A program made the translations under genes and the position numbers. DNA of 37,053 bases, taken from contig NZ_BMRG01000011.1 in assembly GCF_014648515.1 (NCBI RefSeq), positions 108,750 through 145,802 of the forward strand. The letters are read 5' to 3'. This document shows, piece by piece, positions 14,476 through 22,647 of the stretch. The notes under the pieces are model-generated. The model saw nothing but the letters and a program-made list of their open reading frames with translations, ran no database searches and was not told the DNA's origin. The stretch comes from Saccharothrix coeruleofusca. GTDB lineage: Bacteria > Actinomycetota > Actinomycetes > Mycobacteriales > Pseudonocardiaceae. Within the stretch, counting starts at the first letter, position 1. Every line of letters begins with the position of its first letter.

Positions 14476-15183
14476 ATGGCCCACTACCGCACCTCTGGTT
14501 TCGCAGCGATCGGCAGCGCCCTGCCCCAGCGCGATCGGCCGCGCGACTGGCTGGTCTGGCACTTCACGCACATCGACAACCTGCCCTCCATCGCGAGAGC
14601 AGGCTGCCTGCGCTGCCAGAACCACCAAGAACCGCCGGTCAGCGTGGCGTTGAACAAGGTCAAGGAGCGCCGCGCCTTCACCACCGTCGCCCCCGACAGC
14701 GAATACCCGCCGGGTAAATCGGTGGCCGACCACGTGCCTTTTTACATAGCAGCGAAATCACCCATGCTCTTCGTTGTCACAAGAGGTCACCACGACTACT
14801 CGGGAGGCGACGGAGAACTGGTATTCCTCGGCCTCACAATTGGCCACATCGCCGATTCCGGGGTAACATGGTGCGCTAGCGACTCCAACGCTGCCCGAAA
14901 CTTCGTGGAGTTCAGCCGGGAGGTGAGTTCCTTGGGCCGGTTCGTGGATTTCGACCTCCTGTGCCGACGGCAGTGGAACAACACCCCCGAGGACCCCGAC
15001 CGATCCAGCAGGCGAGCCGCGGAGGTACTGGTCCTGGACCGACTCCCGCTGACCATGATCAGTCATGTCGTGGCGAAGGAGCAGGCCGTCCTGGACAAGG
15101 CCCGCTCGATCCTGGACGCCACCGGCGGCACCCGGCGCTACCTCGTGATGCCGGACTTCTACTACGGCCAGGGGGCGCGATGA
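14476..15183 (+). CDS. darT: DarT toxin, DNA thymidine ADP-ribosyltransferase
   Basis: A 235-aa DUF4433/DarT protein. DarT uses NAD+ to ADP-ribosylate thymidine in single-stranded DNA, blocking replication. Family marks visible: DWLVWHFTHIDNLPSIARAG (residues about 24-43), HVPFYIAAKSPML (86-98), and RRAAEVLVLDRLPL with the likely catalytic Glu at 183. Length is close to typical (about 210-230). ATG at 14476 is used, with GAGGAG about 13 nt upstream; TACTCT at about 14431 could be a -10. Its TGA overlaps the ATG of darG (ATGA). It sits between ArsR and fadE25, breaking the conserved gene order, which suggests insertion of a mobile toxin-antitoxin cassette. Confidence 0.93.
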   Translation: MAHYRTSGFAAIGSALPQRDRPRDWLVWHFTHIDNLPSIARAGCLRCQNHQEPPVSVALNKVKERRAFTTVAPDSEYPPGKSVADHVPFYIAAKSPMLFVVTRGHHDYSGGDGELVFLGLTIGHIADSGVTWCASDSNAARNFVEFSREVSSLGRFVDFDLLCRRQWNNTPEDPDRSSRRAAEVLVLDRLPLTMISHVVAKEQAVLDKARSILDATGGTRRYLVMPDFYYGQGAR

Positions 15184-16262
15184 TCGTGCACGGAGTCGGC
15201 GATCTCCTGGTTGCCGACGCGGACGCCCTGGTCAACACGGTCAACTGCGTGGGGGTCATGGGCAAGGGCATCGCCCTGCAGTTCAAGCGCCGTTACCCGG
15301 AAAACTTCGACGCCTACGCGAAGGCGTGCAAGTCCGGGGAGGTCAGGCTCGGTCACATGCACGTGGTGGAACTGCACTCGATCTCCGGCCCGCGCTACGT
15401 GGTCAACTTCCCGACGAAGGGGCACTGGAAGTCCCGTTCGAAACTGGAAGACATCGAGGCGGGACTGGACGACCTGATCCGGGTCATCAGGGACCTGGGC
15501 ATAAAGTCGATAGCGATTCCACCGCTGGGCGCGGGGAACGGGGGCCTCGCCTGGTCCGAGGTCGAGCCGCTCATTCGCCGGAAGTTGGCCGGTCTGCCGG
15601 ACGTGCGGGTGATGCTGTTCACCCCGTCCAACGCGGCCCGTCACCTCTCCCCTGATCCGGTGAAGATGACGTGGGGCCGCGCCACGCTCATCGAGCTGAT
15701 ACGCGCGTATACCCGTGCACGACTCGCGGTGGAACCGTGGGAAGACGTGCGGGGCGCGTCGCACCTGGAAATCCAGAAGCTGATGTACTTCGCCCAACTC
15801 GTGATGCCACAGCTCACACTGCGCTTCGAGCAGGGGATCTACGGACCCTACAGCGAGCAGGTGCGGCACCTGGTGCAGAGCATGGAGGGCACATTCGTCA
15901 CCGGCTTGGGTGACGGCACCGCACCGGTGCAGCGACTCGACCCCATCGCCCCCACCGCGGAGGGGGTCGCGGAGGTGGAGAACTACCTGGAGAGGGCGGG
16001 CCAGGAGAAGGACATCCGCAGCAGGATCGTCGACCCGGTGATGCGGATGATCGACGGCTTCGAAGGGCCTTACGCGATCGAGCTGATCGCGAGCACGCAT
16101 TGGGTGGCGCGGCAGCCGGGGTGCGACGACGCCCATGCGGCGTGGCGAGCCATCCAGGCTTGGACGCCGCGCAAGGGCCGCTTGTTCACCGAGCACCACG
16201 TGGCCACGGCCTGGGAACAGCTCGACAGGATCGAGCGACTGGTGGCCGACAGCACCGGGTAG
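15180..16262 (+). CDS. darG: DarG antitoxin, macrodomain DNA ADP-ribosyl glycohydrolase
   Basis: A 360-aa antitoxin for DarT. Residues about 1-150 are a macrodomain: NTVNCVGVMGKGIALQFK binds ADP-ribose, FPTKGHWKSRSKLEDIEAGL holds the likely catalytic Lys, and IPPLGAGNGGLAW is the second loop. This domain removes ADP-ribose from DNA. The C-terminal part (about 165-358, from GRATLIELIRAYTRAR through HLEIQKLMYFAQL and GIYGPYSEQVRHL) is the usual DarG C-terminal domain, known to bind and block DarT directly. ATG at 15180 overlaps the darT stop. The final codons, Thr-Gly-stop (ACC GGG TAG), lie inside the nested repeat element, so the stop codon is supplied by the repeat. Confidence 0.93.
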   Translation: MIVHGVGDLLVADADALVNTVNCVGVMGKGIALQFKRRYPENFDAYAKACKSGEVRLGHMHVVELHSISGPRYVVNFPTKGHWKSRSKLEDIEAGLDDLIRVIRDLGIKSIAIPPLGAGNGGLAWSEVEPLIRRKLAGLPDVRVMLFTPSNAARHLSPDPVKMTWGRATLIELIRAYTRARLAVEPWEDVRGASHLEIQKLMYFAQLVMPQLTLRFEQGIYGPYSEQVRHLVQSMEGTFVTGLGDGTAPVQRLDPIAPTAEGVAEVENYLERAGQEKDIRSRIVDPVMRMIDGFEGPYAIELIASTHWVARQPGCDDAHAAWRAIQAWTPRKGRLFTEHHVATAWEQLDRIERLVADSTG

Positions 16263-16308
16263 TAGTCAGCGGCCTTCGCGGGCGCGCCGGGTAGTACTTG
16301 CAGACGCG
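16256..16308. repeat. Nested inverted-repeat element, copy 2 (right half only)
   Basis: Only arms B' (CGGGTAGTAGTCAGCGGCCT plus TC, 16256-16277) and A' (CCGGGTAGTACTTGCAGACG plus CG, 16287-16308) are present, with the same 9-bp spacing as in copy 1. The left half is missing; its place is taken by darG coding sequence. The darG stop codon is the TAG at the start of B'. Confidence 0.8.
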
Positions 16309-16309
16309 G

Positions 16310-16336
16310 GGGCGGCCGGGCGGGGCCCGGCCGCCC
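16310..16336. terminator. Perfect 12-bp GC stem between darG and fadE25
   Basis: GGGCGGCCGGGC (16310-16321), loop GGG, GCCCGGCCGCCC (16325-16336). It lies between convergent genes and directly follows the half repeat element, so it is a good bidirectional terminator candidate. No T-run is present. Confidence 0.7.
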
Positions 16337-16345
16337 GGCCGGAGG

Positions 16346-17509
16346 TCAGCCGTTGAGCAGGGCGCGGCTCATCACGACGCGCTGGATCTGGTTGGTGCCC
16401 TCGTAGATCTGGGTGATCTTCGCGTCGCGCATCATGCGCTCGACCGGGAAGTCGCGCGTGTAGCCCGCGCCGCCGAACAGCTGCACCGCGTCCGTGGTCA
16501 CCTGCATGGCCACGTCGGAGGCGAAGCACTTCGCGGCGGCGGTGATGAACCCGATGTTCGGCTCGCCGCGCTCGGCCTTCGCGGCGGCCACGTACACCAT
16601 GTGCCGCGCGGCCTCGATCTTCATCGCCATGTCGGCGAGCATGAACTGCACGCCCTGGAAGTCCGAGATGGCGCGGCCGAACTGCTTGCGCTCCTTGACG
16701 TAGGCCAGCGCCGCCTCCAGCGCGCCCTGGGCGATGCCCACGGCCTGCGCGCCGATGGTGGGGCGGGTGTGGTCCAGGGTGCGCAACGCGGTCTTGAGGC
16801 CGGTGCCGGGCTCGCCGATGATGCGGTCCGCCGGGATGGTGCAGTTCTCGAAGTGGATCTCGCGGGTGGGCGAGCCCTTGATGCCGAGCTTGCGCTCCTT
16901 GGAGCCGACCACGAAGCCGGGGTCGTCCTTGTGCACCACGAACGCGGAGATGCCCTGCGACTTCTTGGGCGCGTCGGGGTCGGTCACCGCCATCACGGTG
17001 TACCAGGTCGACTCGCCCGCGTTGGTGATCCAGCACTTGGTGCCGTTGAGCACCCAGTGGTCGCCGTCCAGCCGGGCCCGCGTGCGCATCGACGCGGTGT
17101 CCGAGCCCGCCTCGCGCTCGGACAGCGCGTAGGAGGCCATCGCCTCGCCCGCCGCGATGGACGGCAGGACCTGCTGCTTGAGCGAGTCCGACGCGGCCAG
17201 GATGATCGGCATGGTGCCCAGCTTGTTCACCGCCGGGATCAGCGAGGACGACGCGCACACGCGCGCCACCTCCTCGATCACGATGCAGGTGGCCACCGAG
17301 TCCGCGCCCTGGCCGTCGTACTCCTCGGGCACGTGGACGGCGGCGAAGCCGGACTTCGTCAGCGCCTTGAGCGCCTCGACCGGGAAGCGCTCCTGCTCGT
17401 CGACGTCGGCCGCGTGCGGGGCGATCTCCTTGTCCGACAGCGCCCGGACGGCCTCGCGGAGCGCCTCGTGCTCCTCGGCGAGCTGGTAGGTGCCGAAGCT
17501 CGGGTCCAC
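16346..17509 (-). CDS. Acyl-CoA dehydrogenase (FadE25-like)
   Basis: A 387-aa FAD-dependent acyl-CoA dehydrogenase, normal length. It introduces a trans-2 double bond in acyl-CoA in β-oxidation or branched amino-acid breakdown. Seen: the N-terminal helical domain (LAEEHEALREAVRAL), MASYALSEREAGSD and WITNAGESTWY (FAD/substrate motifs), RKQFGRAISDFQGVQF, FGGAGYTRDFPVERMMRDAK and IYEGTNQIQR with the usual catalytic Glu position. Its place next to purE-purK matches fadE25 of mycobacteria (from memory). GTG at 17509 has GGGAGG 7 nt upstream. It is 35 bp after purE on the same strand, so it may be the last gene of a purK-purE-fadE operon. Confidence 0.94.
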   Translation of the reverse strand: MDPSFGTYQLAEEHEALREAVRALSDKEIAPHAADVDEQERFPVEALKALTKSGFAAVHVPEEYDGQGADSVATCIVIEEVARVCASSSLIPAVNKLGTMPIILAASDSLKQQVLPSIAAGEAMASYALSEREAGSDTASMRTRARLDGDHWVLNGTKCWITNAGESTWYTVMAVTDPDAPKKSQGISAFVVHKDDPGFVVGSKERKLGIKGSPTREIHFENCTIPADRIIGEPGTGLKTALRTLDHTRPTIGAQAVGIAQGALEAALAYVKERKQFGRAISDFQGVQFMLADMAMKIEAARHMVYVAAAKAERGEPNIGFITAAAKCFASDVAMQVTTDAVQLFGGAGYTRDFPVERMMRDAKITQIYEGTNQIQRVVMSRALLNG

Positions 17510-17544
17510 CTTGTTACCTCCCAGTAGGACAGCTACCGGCGATG

Positions 17545-18062
<518 letters not shown>

Positions 18063-18066
<4 letters not shown>

Positions 18067-19253
18067 GCCTGTCCTCCGTGGATGTCGTAGCCGTCCAGCC
18101 ACACGCCGTCGGACAGCCAGCGCGCGGCCAGCCTGGCCCGCTCGCGCACGTCCTCCATCCGCTCCCCCAGCAGCGTCACGTGGCCGATCTTGCGCCCCGG
18201 CCGCTCCGCCTTGCCGTACAGGTGCACGTGGGCGTCGGGGAACCGGGCGAACAGGTGGTGCAGCCGCTCGTCGGGCCCCATCTCCGGGGGCTCGGCCGCG
18301 CCGAGCACGTTGGCCATCACCACGGCGGGGGCGACCAGGTCGGTCGCGCCGAGCGGGTAGTCCAGCACCGCGCGCAGGTGCTGCTCGAACTGGGAGGTGC
18401 GGGAGCCCTCGATGGTCCAGTGGCCGGAGTTGTGCGGGCGCATCGCCAGCTCGTTGACGACCAGGCCGGTGTCGGTCTCGAACAGCTCCACGGCCAGCAG
18501 GCCCACCACGCCCAGCTCGTCGGCCACGCGCAGGGCCAGCGCCTGGGCCTCCTCGGCCAGCGGCGCGTCCGGCGCGGGGGCCAGCACCTCGACGCAGATG
18601 CCCTCGGACTGCACGGTCTGCACCACCGGCCAGGCCGCCCCCTGCCCGAACGGCGAGCGCGCCACCAGCGCGGCCAGCTCGCGGCGCATCGGCACGCACT
18701 GCTCCACCATCAGCGGGGTGCCCGCGGCCAGCAGCTCGGGGACCACCCGACGCGCGCTCTGCGGCGTGTTCAGCATCCACACGCCGCGCCCGTCGTAGCC
18801 GCCGCGGATCGCCTTGAGCACGCACGGCCAGCCGTGCCGCGCGCCGAAGTCGAGCACGTCGGCGGGGTCGGTGACCTCCCGGAACGGCGGCACGGGCAGC
18901 CCCAGCTCGGCCAGCCGGACCCGCATGACCAGCTTGTCCTGGGCATGCTGGAGGGCTTCCGGGCCGGGGTGGACGCGCACGCCGTCGGCGACCAGCGCGC
19001 GCAGGTGCTCCTGCGGCACGTGCTCGTGGTCGAAGGTGATCACGTCGCAGGACTTGGCGAACGCGCGCAGGGCGTCCAGGTCGGTGTGCCTGCCCAGCTC
19101 CACGTCCCGCGCGACCAGCGCGGCCGGGTCGGCCTCGGACTCCGCCAGCACGCGCAGCGACTGGCCCAGCGGGATGGCGGCCTGGTGCGTCATGCGGGCC
19201 AGCTGCCCGCCCCCGATCATGCCGACCACGGGGAGACGAGTACGGGAGTCCAC
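18063..19253 (-). CDS. purK: 5-(carboxyamino)imidazole ribonucleotide synthase
   Basis: A 396-aa ATP-grasp enzyme that uses ATP and bicarbonate to carboxylate AIR, feeding PurE. Motifs: [13 protein letters not shown] (N-terminal Rossmann part), [23 protein letters not shown] (ATP-binding lysine and Gly loop), [19 protein letters not shown] (metal-binding Glu/Asn) and [16 protein letters not shown]. Length is normal. GTG at 19253 is preceded on the minus strand by TAGACT nine bases upstream, so transcription may start at or very near the start codon. Confidence 0.96.
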
Positions 19254-19262
19254 GGGACCTGG

Positions 19263-19268
19263 AGTCTA
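19263..19268 (-). promoter_or_regulatory. TAGACT -10-like box just before purK
   Basis: Minus-strand TAGACT is followed by 9 nt and then the purK GTG. This is a TAnnnT -10 hexamer at a distance that puts the transcript start at or 1-3 nt before the start codon. No good -35 box is seen. Confidence 0.45.
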
Positions 19269-19314
19269 CCTGCACAAACGGGCCGCTACCGCGCACCCCC
19301 GAGCCCGCCTCCGG

Positions 19315-20322
19315 TCACACGCGCTGGGAGCGGCGGACGCGGAAGTAGGCGAGCACCAGCAGGCCGACGACCATCACCAGGAAGATCAGGCACTCGATGA
19401 ACTGGAACGTGGTCATCCGCTCGGCGGGCTGGTAGTCGGTGAAGTACTCGACGATGCCCCGGTCGGTGAGGCAGCGGTCGTACTCCTCCTCGGTGTCGAA
19501 GCGCACGACGCAGTCCGTCGGGTACTCCACGACGTTGCCCGCCGCGTCGAGGTGGCCGGATTGCACGTACATCGCGTCCCTGTTCACCTCTGCCCAGTAG
19601 CTGGACGATGATCCGCTGATCGGCTGGATGTGGCGCAGCGGGGCTTGGTAGTACAGCCGCCACACGCCTCCGACCAGGACGCGGACCACCAGGAACCCGA
19701 TGCTCGCCAGCGCCACGGCGGGCATCGTGCGGCGGATCAGCGCGCTGAGCGCGACGCCGAGCGCGAACCCGAACAGCGCGTAGACGACCTGGAGGGCGGG
19801 CGCCGTGTCGAACACGAGCGGGCTGGACCTGCCGAACCCCTCGTCCGGGTCGACCGCCGAGTTGACCCCGGTGATCATCCAGCCCGTCACGGCGCCGAGC
19901 GCGGCGGCCAGTCCCGCCGCCGCGGCGCCGAGCAGCACGAGCTTGCCCACCAGCCAGCGGGCGGCCGTGAGGTCCTGGCTCCAGGCCACCAGGTGGGTGC
20001 GCTGCTCGTACTCGCGGGCCAGCAGCGGTGCCCCCCAGAACGCGGCGAACAGCATGCCGAGGAGCCAGGGCACGACGGCGGACATGGCGACGAGCTGCAT
20101 CCCGTTCGTCACCACCACGAGCGGCAGGGGCTGCTCGATGCGGCCGGTCAGGGCCATCCACCGCACCAGCGCCATGACCGCCGCGGTGCCCGCGACGACC
20201 AGCGCGGTGCCGCCGATCACCCAGCGGTGCTGCCGCCAGGTCAGCCACAGCAGGTCGCCCCACCCCACGGCCGCGCGGACGCGCACCGGGGTCTCGGTCG
20301 TGGTGGTCGTGGTGATGGTCAT
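19315..20322 (-). CDS. ABC-2-type transporter permease
   Basis: A 335-aa membrane protein with about six hydrophobic segments (first near VIGGTALVVAGTAAVMALV, last near FIECLIFLVMVVGLLVLAYF), ending in a basic tail. The N-terminus has an unusual Thr run (MTITTTTTTETP). A stretch between segments 5 and 6 (about 230-300), including Cys-containing VEYPTDCVVRF, is likely outside the membrane. It should form an exporter with the ATPase encoded just upstream; the ATG at 20322 overlaps that gene's stop (ATGA). The substrate is unknown. Third gene of a GntR-ATPase-permease operon, a build common in actinomycetes for peptide or drug stress export. Confidence 0.88.
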   Translation of the reverse strand: MTITTTTTTETPVRVRAAVGWGDLLWLTWRQHRWVIGGTALVVAGTAAVMALVRWMALTGRIEQPLPLVVVTNGMQLVAMSAVVPWLLGMLFAAFWGAPLLAREYEQRTHLVAWSQDLTAARWLVGKLVLLGAAAAGLAAALGAVTGWMITGVNSAVDPDEGFGRSSPLVFDTAPALQVVYALFGFALGVALSALIRRTMPAVALASIGFLVVRVLVGGVWRLYYQAPLRHIQPISGSSSSYWAEVNRDAMYVQSGHLDAAGNVVEYPTDCVVRFDTEEEYDRCLTDRGIVEYFTDYQPAERMTTFQFIECLIFLVMVVGLLVLAYFRVRRSQRV

Positions 20323-21191
20323 CCCTTCAACCCCTTCCGGGTGGCGGCGAGCTGGGCCAGCACGTAGTCCTCCAAGGTCACCGGGCGCTCGGCCCACTGG
20401 CCCGCGACCACCGGCCGGGGCCTGCCCTCGGGCAGCTCGACCAGGAACGTGGACTGGCCGCCGCGGTGCCGGGCCTCGACGACCTTCCCCAGCGCGGGCG
20501 GCACGTCGGAGCGCGGGCCCGTGTAGACGACGTGCCTGGCCAGCAGCTCGTCCAGGTCGCCGCCCGCGAGCAGCCTGCCGTGCGCGAGCAGCAGCAGGTG
20601 GTCGGCGACACCGCCCAGCTCGGCCACCACGTGGGTGGACAGCAGGACCGTCATGCCGGTCTCGGCCACCTCGCCGAGCAGCTCGGCGGTGACCTCGCGG
20701 CGGGCCAGCGGGTCGAGGTTGGCCAGCGGCTCGTCCAGCATCAGCACGTCGGGCCGGGAGCCGATCGCCACCGCGAACGCCACCTGCGCCTGCTGGCCGC
20801 CGGAGAGCCTGCCGCACGGCCGGTCCAGCGGGATCTCGAACCGCTCCAGCCAGCGCCCCGCCCGGTCCTGGTCCCACACGGTGTTCAGCCGCGCGCCCAT
20901 GCGCAGCATCTCCGCGACGGTGAAGTGGCGGTAGACCGGTTTCTCCTGGGACACGAACGCGACCCGGCCCGCCACGCCCGCCGCGCCCTCGTCCGGCCGC
21001 AGCAGGCCCGCCAGCACGGTCATCAGCGTCGTCTTGCCCGCGCCGTTGGCCCCCACCAGCGCGGCGACCCGGCCGGCGGGCAGCTCGAACGTGCAGTCGC
21101 GCAGCGCCCACTTGTCCTTGTAGCGCTTGCCCAGCGCCTGCGCGCGCACCGCGGTCGCGGCGGCCTCCACGGGTTCGACCACGGTCGTCAT
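20319..21191 (-). CDS. ABC transporter ATP-binding protein
   Basis: A 290-aa ABC ATPase. Walker A is GANGAGKTTL, the Q-loop is FVSQEKPVYRHFTV, the signature is LSGGQQAQVAFA, Walker B is VLMLDEPLANLD and the switch His is STHVV. The C-terminal 70 residues (from about 220) form an extra domain typical of drug or bacitracin-type exporters. ATG at 21191 overlaps the GntR stop (ATGA) and begins the conserved sequence; an upstream start would lie inside the GntR gene. It powers the permease encoded next. Confidence 0.93.
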   Translation of the reverse strand: MTTVVEPVEAAATAVRAQALGKRYKDKWALRDCTFELPAGRVAALVGANGAGKTTLMTVLAGLLRPDEGAAGVAGRVAFVSQEKPVYRHFTVAEMLRMGARLNTVWDQDRAGRWLERFEIPLDRPCGRLSGGQQAQVAFAVAIGSRPDVLMLDEPLANLDPLARREVTAELLGEVAETGMTVLLSTHVVAELGGVADHLLLLAHGRLLAGGDLDELLARHVVYTGPRSDVPPALGKVVEARHRGGQSTFLVELPEGRPRPVVAGQWAERPVTLEDYVLAQLAATRKGLKG

Positions 21192-21580
21192 CGGACCGCC
21201 ACCCCTTCTCCGTCGTTGGAGAGCACCGAGCGCACGAGGGCGTCGATGTCCTCGTCGTCCAATCCGGCTTCGCGCGCCTCGCGCACCCACTCGGCCAGCC
21301 GGGTCCGCAACCTGCCCATGACCTCGGGGTCGGCGGTGCCCAGGCCCGCCTTGACGAACGTGCCCGAGCCCTGGCGCGCCTCCACCAGGCCGGTCATCTC
21401 CAGCTCGCGGTAGGCCTTGAGCACGGTGTTGGCGTTGACGCCGCTGCTGGCCACCACGTCGCGCACGGTCGGCAGCCGGTCGCCGGGGGACAGCCAGCCC
21501 AGCCGCAGCCCCTCGCGGACCTGGCGGACCAGCTGCAGGTACGCGGGGAGGCCGCTGGACCGGTCGATGCGGAACTCCAC
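21188..21580 (-). CDS. GntR-family regulator, YtrA type
   Basis: A 130-aa GntR protein with the short C-terminal part of the YtrA subfamily. The winged helix spans about 5-75: FRIDRSSGLPAYLQLVRQVR, then PGDRLPTVRDVVASSGVNANTVLKAYRELE with the recognition helix, and GLVEARQGSGTFV as wing. The C-terminal helix (about 85-120) is for dimer contact. YtrA-type repressors usually control the adjacent ABC exporter and themselves. GTG at 21580 follows a perfect palindromic site at 21592-21615, and the three genes overlap by 4 bp each. Confidence 0.92.
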   Translation of the reverse strand: MEFRIDRSSGLPAYLQLVRQVREGLRLGWLSPGDRLPTVRDVVASSGVNANTVLKAYRELEMTGLVEARQGSGTFVKAGLGTADPEVMGRLRTRLAEWVREAREAGLDDEDIDALVRSVLSNDGEGVAVR

Positions 21581-21591
21581 CGCGCCTCCAA

Positions 21592-21615
21592 AGTGTTCTA
21601 CTTGACTAGAACACT
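21592..21615. promoter_or_regulatory. Perfect GntR/YtrA operator
   Basis: AGTGTTCTA (21592-21600), 6-bp spacer CTTGAC, TAGAACACT (21607-21615): a perfect 9-bp-arm inverted repeat 11 bp before the GntR start. On the minus strand it carries TAGAAC and TAGTGT words that could serve as -10 boxes, so binding would block transcription. A minus-strand TTGACA lies upstream at about 21639-21644. Confidence 0.8.
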
Positions 21616-21652
21616 AGGAGAGCAGAACGCCGGGGAGGGTGTCAACCGAACG

Positions 21653-21697
21653 GGGATCGGCGGGGACGGGATCGGCGGGGACGGGATCGGCGGGGTG
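21653..21697 (+). repeat. Three-unit 15-bp tandem repeat
   Basis: GGGATCGGCGGGGAC occurs at 21653-21667 and 21668-21682, then with two changes (ending GGGGTG) at 21683-21697. It lies between the GntR operator and the end of the GGDEF-like gene. The repeat is likely a replication-slippage product; no function is evident. Confidence 0.9.
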
Positions 21698-21700
21698 GGG

Positions 21701-22498
21701 TCAGCGGCTGAAGCGGGTCAGCAGCTGCCCGGCCTCCTCGTAGGTGGCGGGCAGCGACACCGACCGGACCCGCGCCGGACCGGTCGGGCGCACGTGCGGG
21801 TCCGCCGCCAGCCGGTGGCCGATCAGCGCGCGCAGGTCGGCCACCCGCGCGGCCAGCCCCCGGTCCCGGCGCAGCAGCACCGCGGCCACCGACGGCCCCA
21901 GCGTGGCCACGGTCTCGCCGCCGTCGAACGCCTCGCGCAGCGCGTCCGCCAGCAGCGTCCTGGCCACCACGCGGGACCAGCCGCTCGCGCGGGACAGCTC
22001 CAGCGAGACCAGCACCAGCGCGTGGTCCCCCGCGGTGTCCGCCGCGTACACCTCGCGCAGCCGGGTGCGCAGGTAGGAACCGGTCGCCAGGCCGGTCAGC
22101 GGGTCCTCGGCGGTGGTCGTGGAGGCCCGCTCCAGCACCACGTCGGCCCAGCCCAGCGCGGTCGCCCGCAGCATCCGCGCGGGCACGGAGTCCACGTTCG
22201 CCGCCACCCCGCCCTCCCCGGCGTCCGCTTCGGACAGCACGGCGTGCAGCGCGGCCAGGTCGAGCAGCGTCTCGGCCAGGCCAACACCCGCCTCGGCGCG
22301 CGCGGCCCCCAGCCCGGCCAGCGCCGGGCACGGGTCCACCGGGCCGAGCACCGCCCGGCACACGTCGTCCACCGCCGCCGACTGCCAGTCCGCCGGGAAC
22401 GCCCACCCGGCGGCCAGGGTGGCGGCCCGCCACCGCGACTTCAGCGACCGCGGCCCCTCGGCGACCGAGCGCCGCGCCGCAGCTCCACCCGCACTCAC
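21701..22498 (-). CDS. Degenerate GGDEF-domain protein
   Basis: A 265-aa cytoplasmic protein with no membrane segment. The N-terminal half (about 1-125) is Ala-rich and helical. At about 128 the sequence EDPLTGLATGSYLRTRLREVY matches the start of a GGDEF domain (DPLTGLxNR). Where active diguanylate cyclases have GGDEF, this has a stretch reading ETVATLGPSVAAVLL, so the catalytic motif is lost. It probably no longer makes c-di-GMP and may bind a nucleotide or a partner. GTG at 22498 has GAGGAGG about 8 nt upstream. It diverges from the membrane sigma factor gene across 149 bp, so the two may be co-regulated. Confidence 0.72.
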   Translation of the reverse strand: MSAGGAAARRSVAEGPRSLKSRWRAATLAAGWAFPADWQSAAVDDVCRAVLGPVDPCPALAGLGAARAEAGVGLAETLLDLAALHAVLSEADAGEGGVAANVDSVPARMLRATALGWADVVLERASTTTAEDPLTGLATGSYLRTRLREVYAADTAGDHALVLVSLELSRASGWSRVVARTLLADALREAFDGGETVATLGPSVAAVLLRRDRGLAARVADLRALIGHRLAADPHVRPTGPARVRSVSLPATYEEAGQLLTRFSR

Positions 22499-22608
22499 CC
22501 GGTTGCCTCCTCGCCCGGTCGGTCCTCGACCGTGAGACGGCGGGGACGTTGCGCCATGACGGCACTTCCCGGACACAGTTGGGGGTTTTCGCGTGACGCT
22601 GCCCGATT

Positions 22609-22627
22609 CGGTCGGTAAGACTGACCG
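22609..22627. promoter_or_regulatory. Dyad over putative -10 of sigma-factor gene
   Basis: CGGTCGGT (22609-22616), AAG, ACTGACCG (22620-22627): 7 of 8 paired positions. The dyad contains TAAGACT, a likely -10 box for the sigma gene 20-30 bp downstream. It could be a repressor site; the regulator is unknown. Confidence 0.4.
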
Positions 22628-22647
22628 CCACCGAGGGAGGGGGACAC

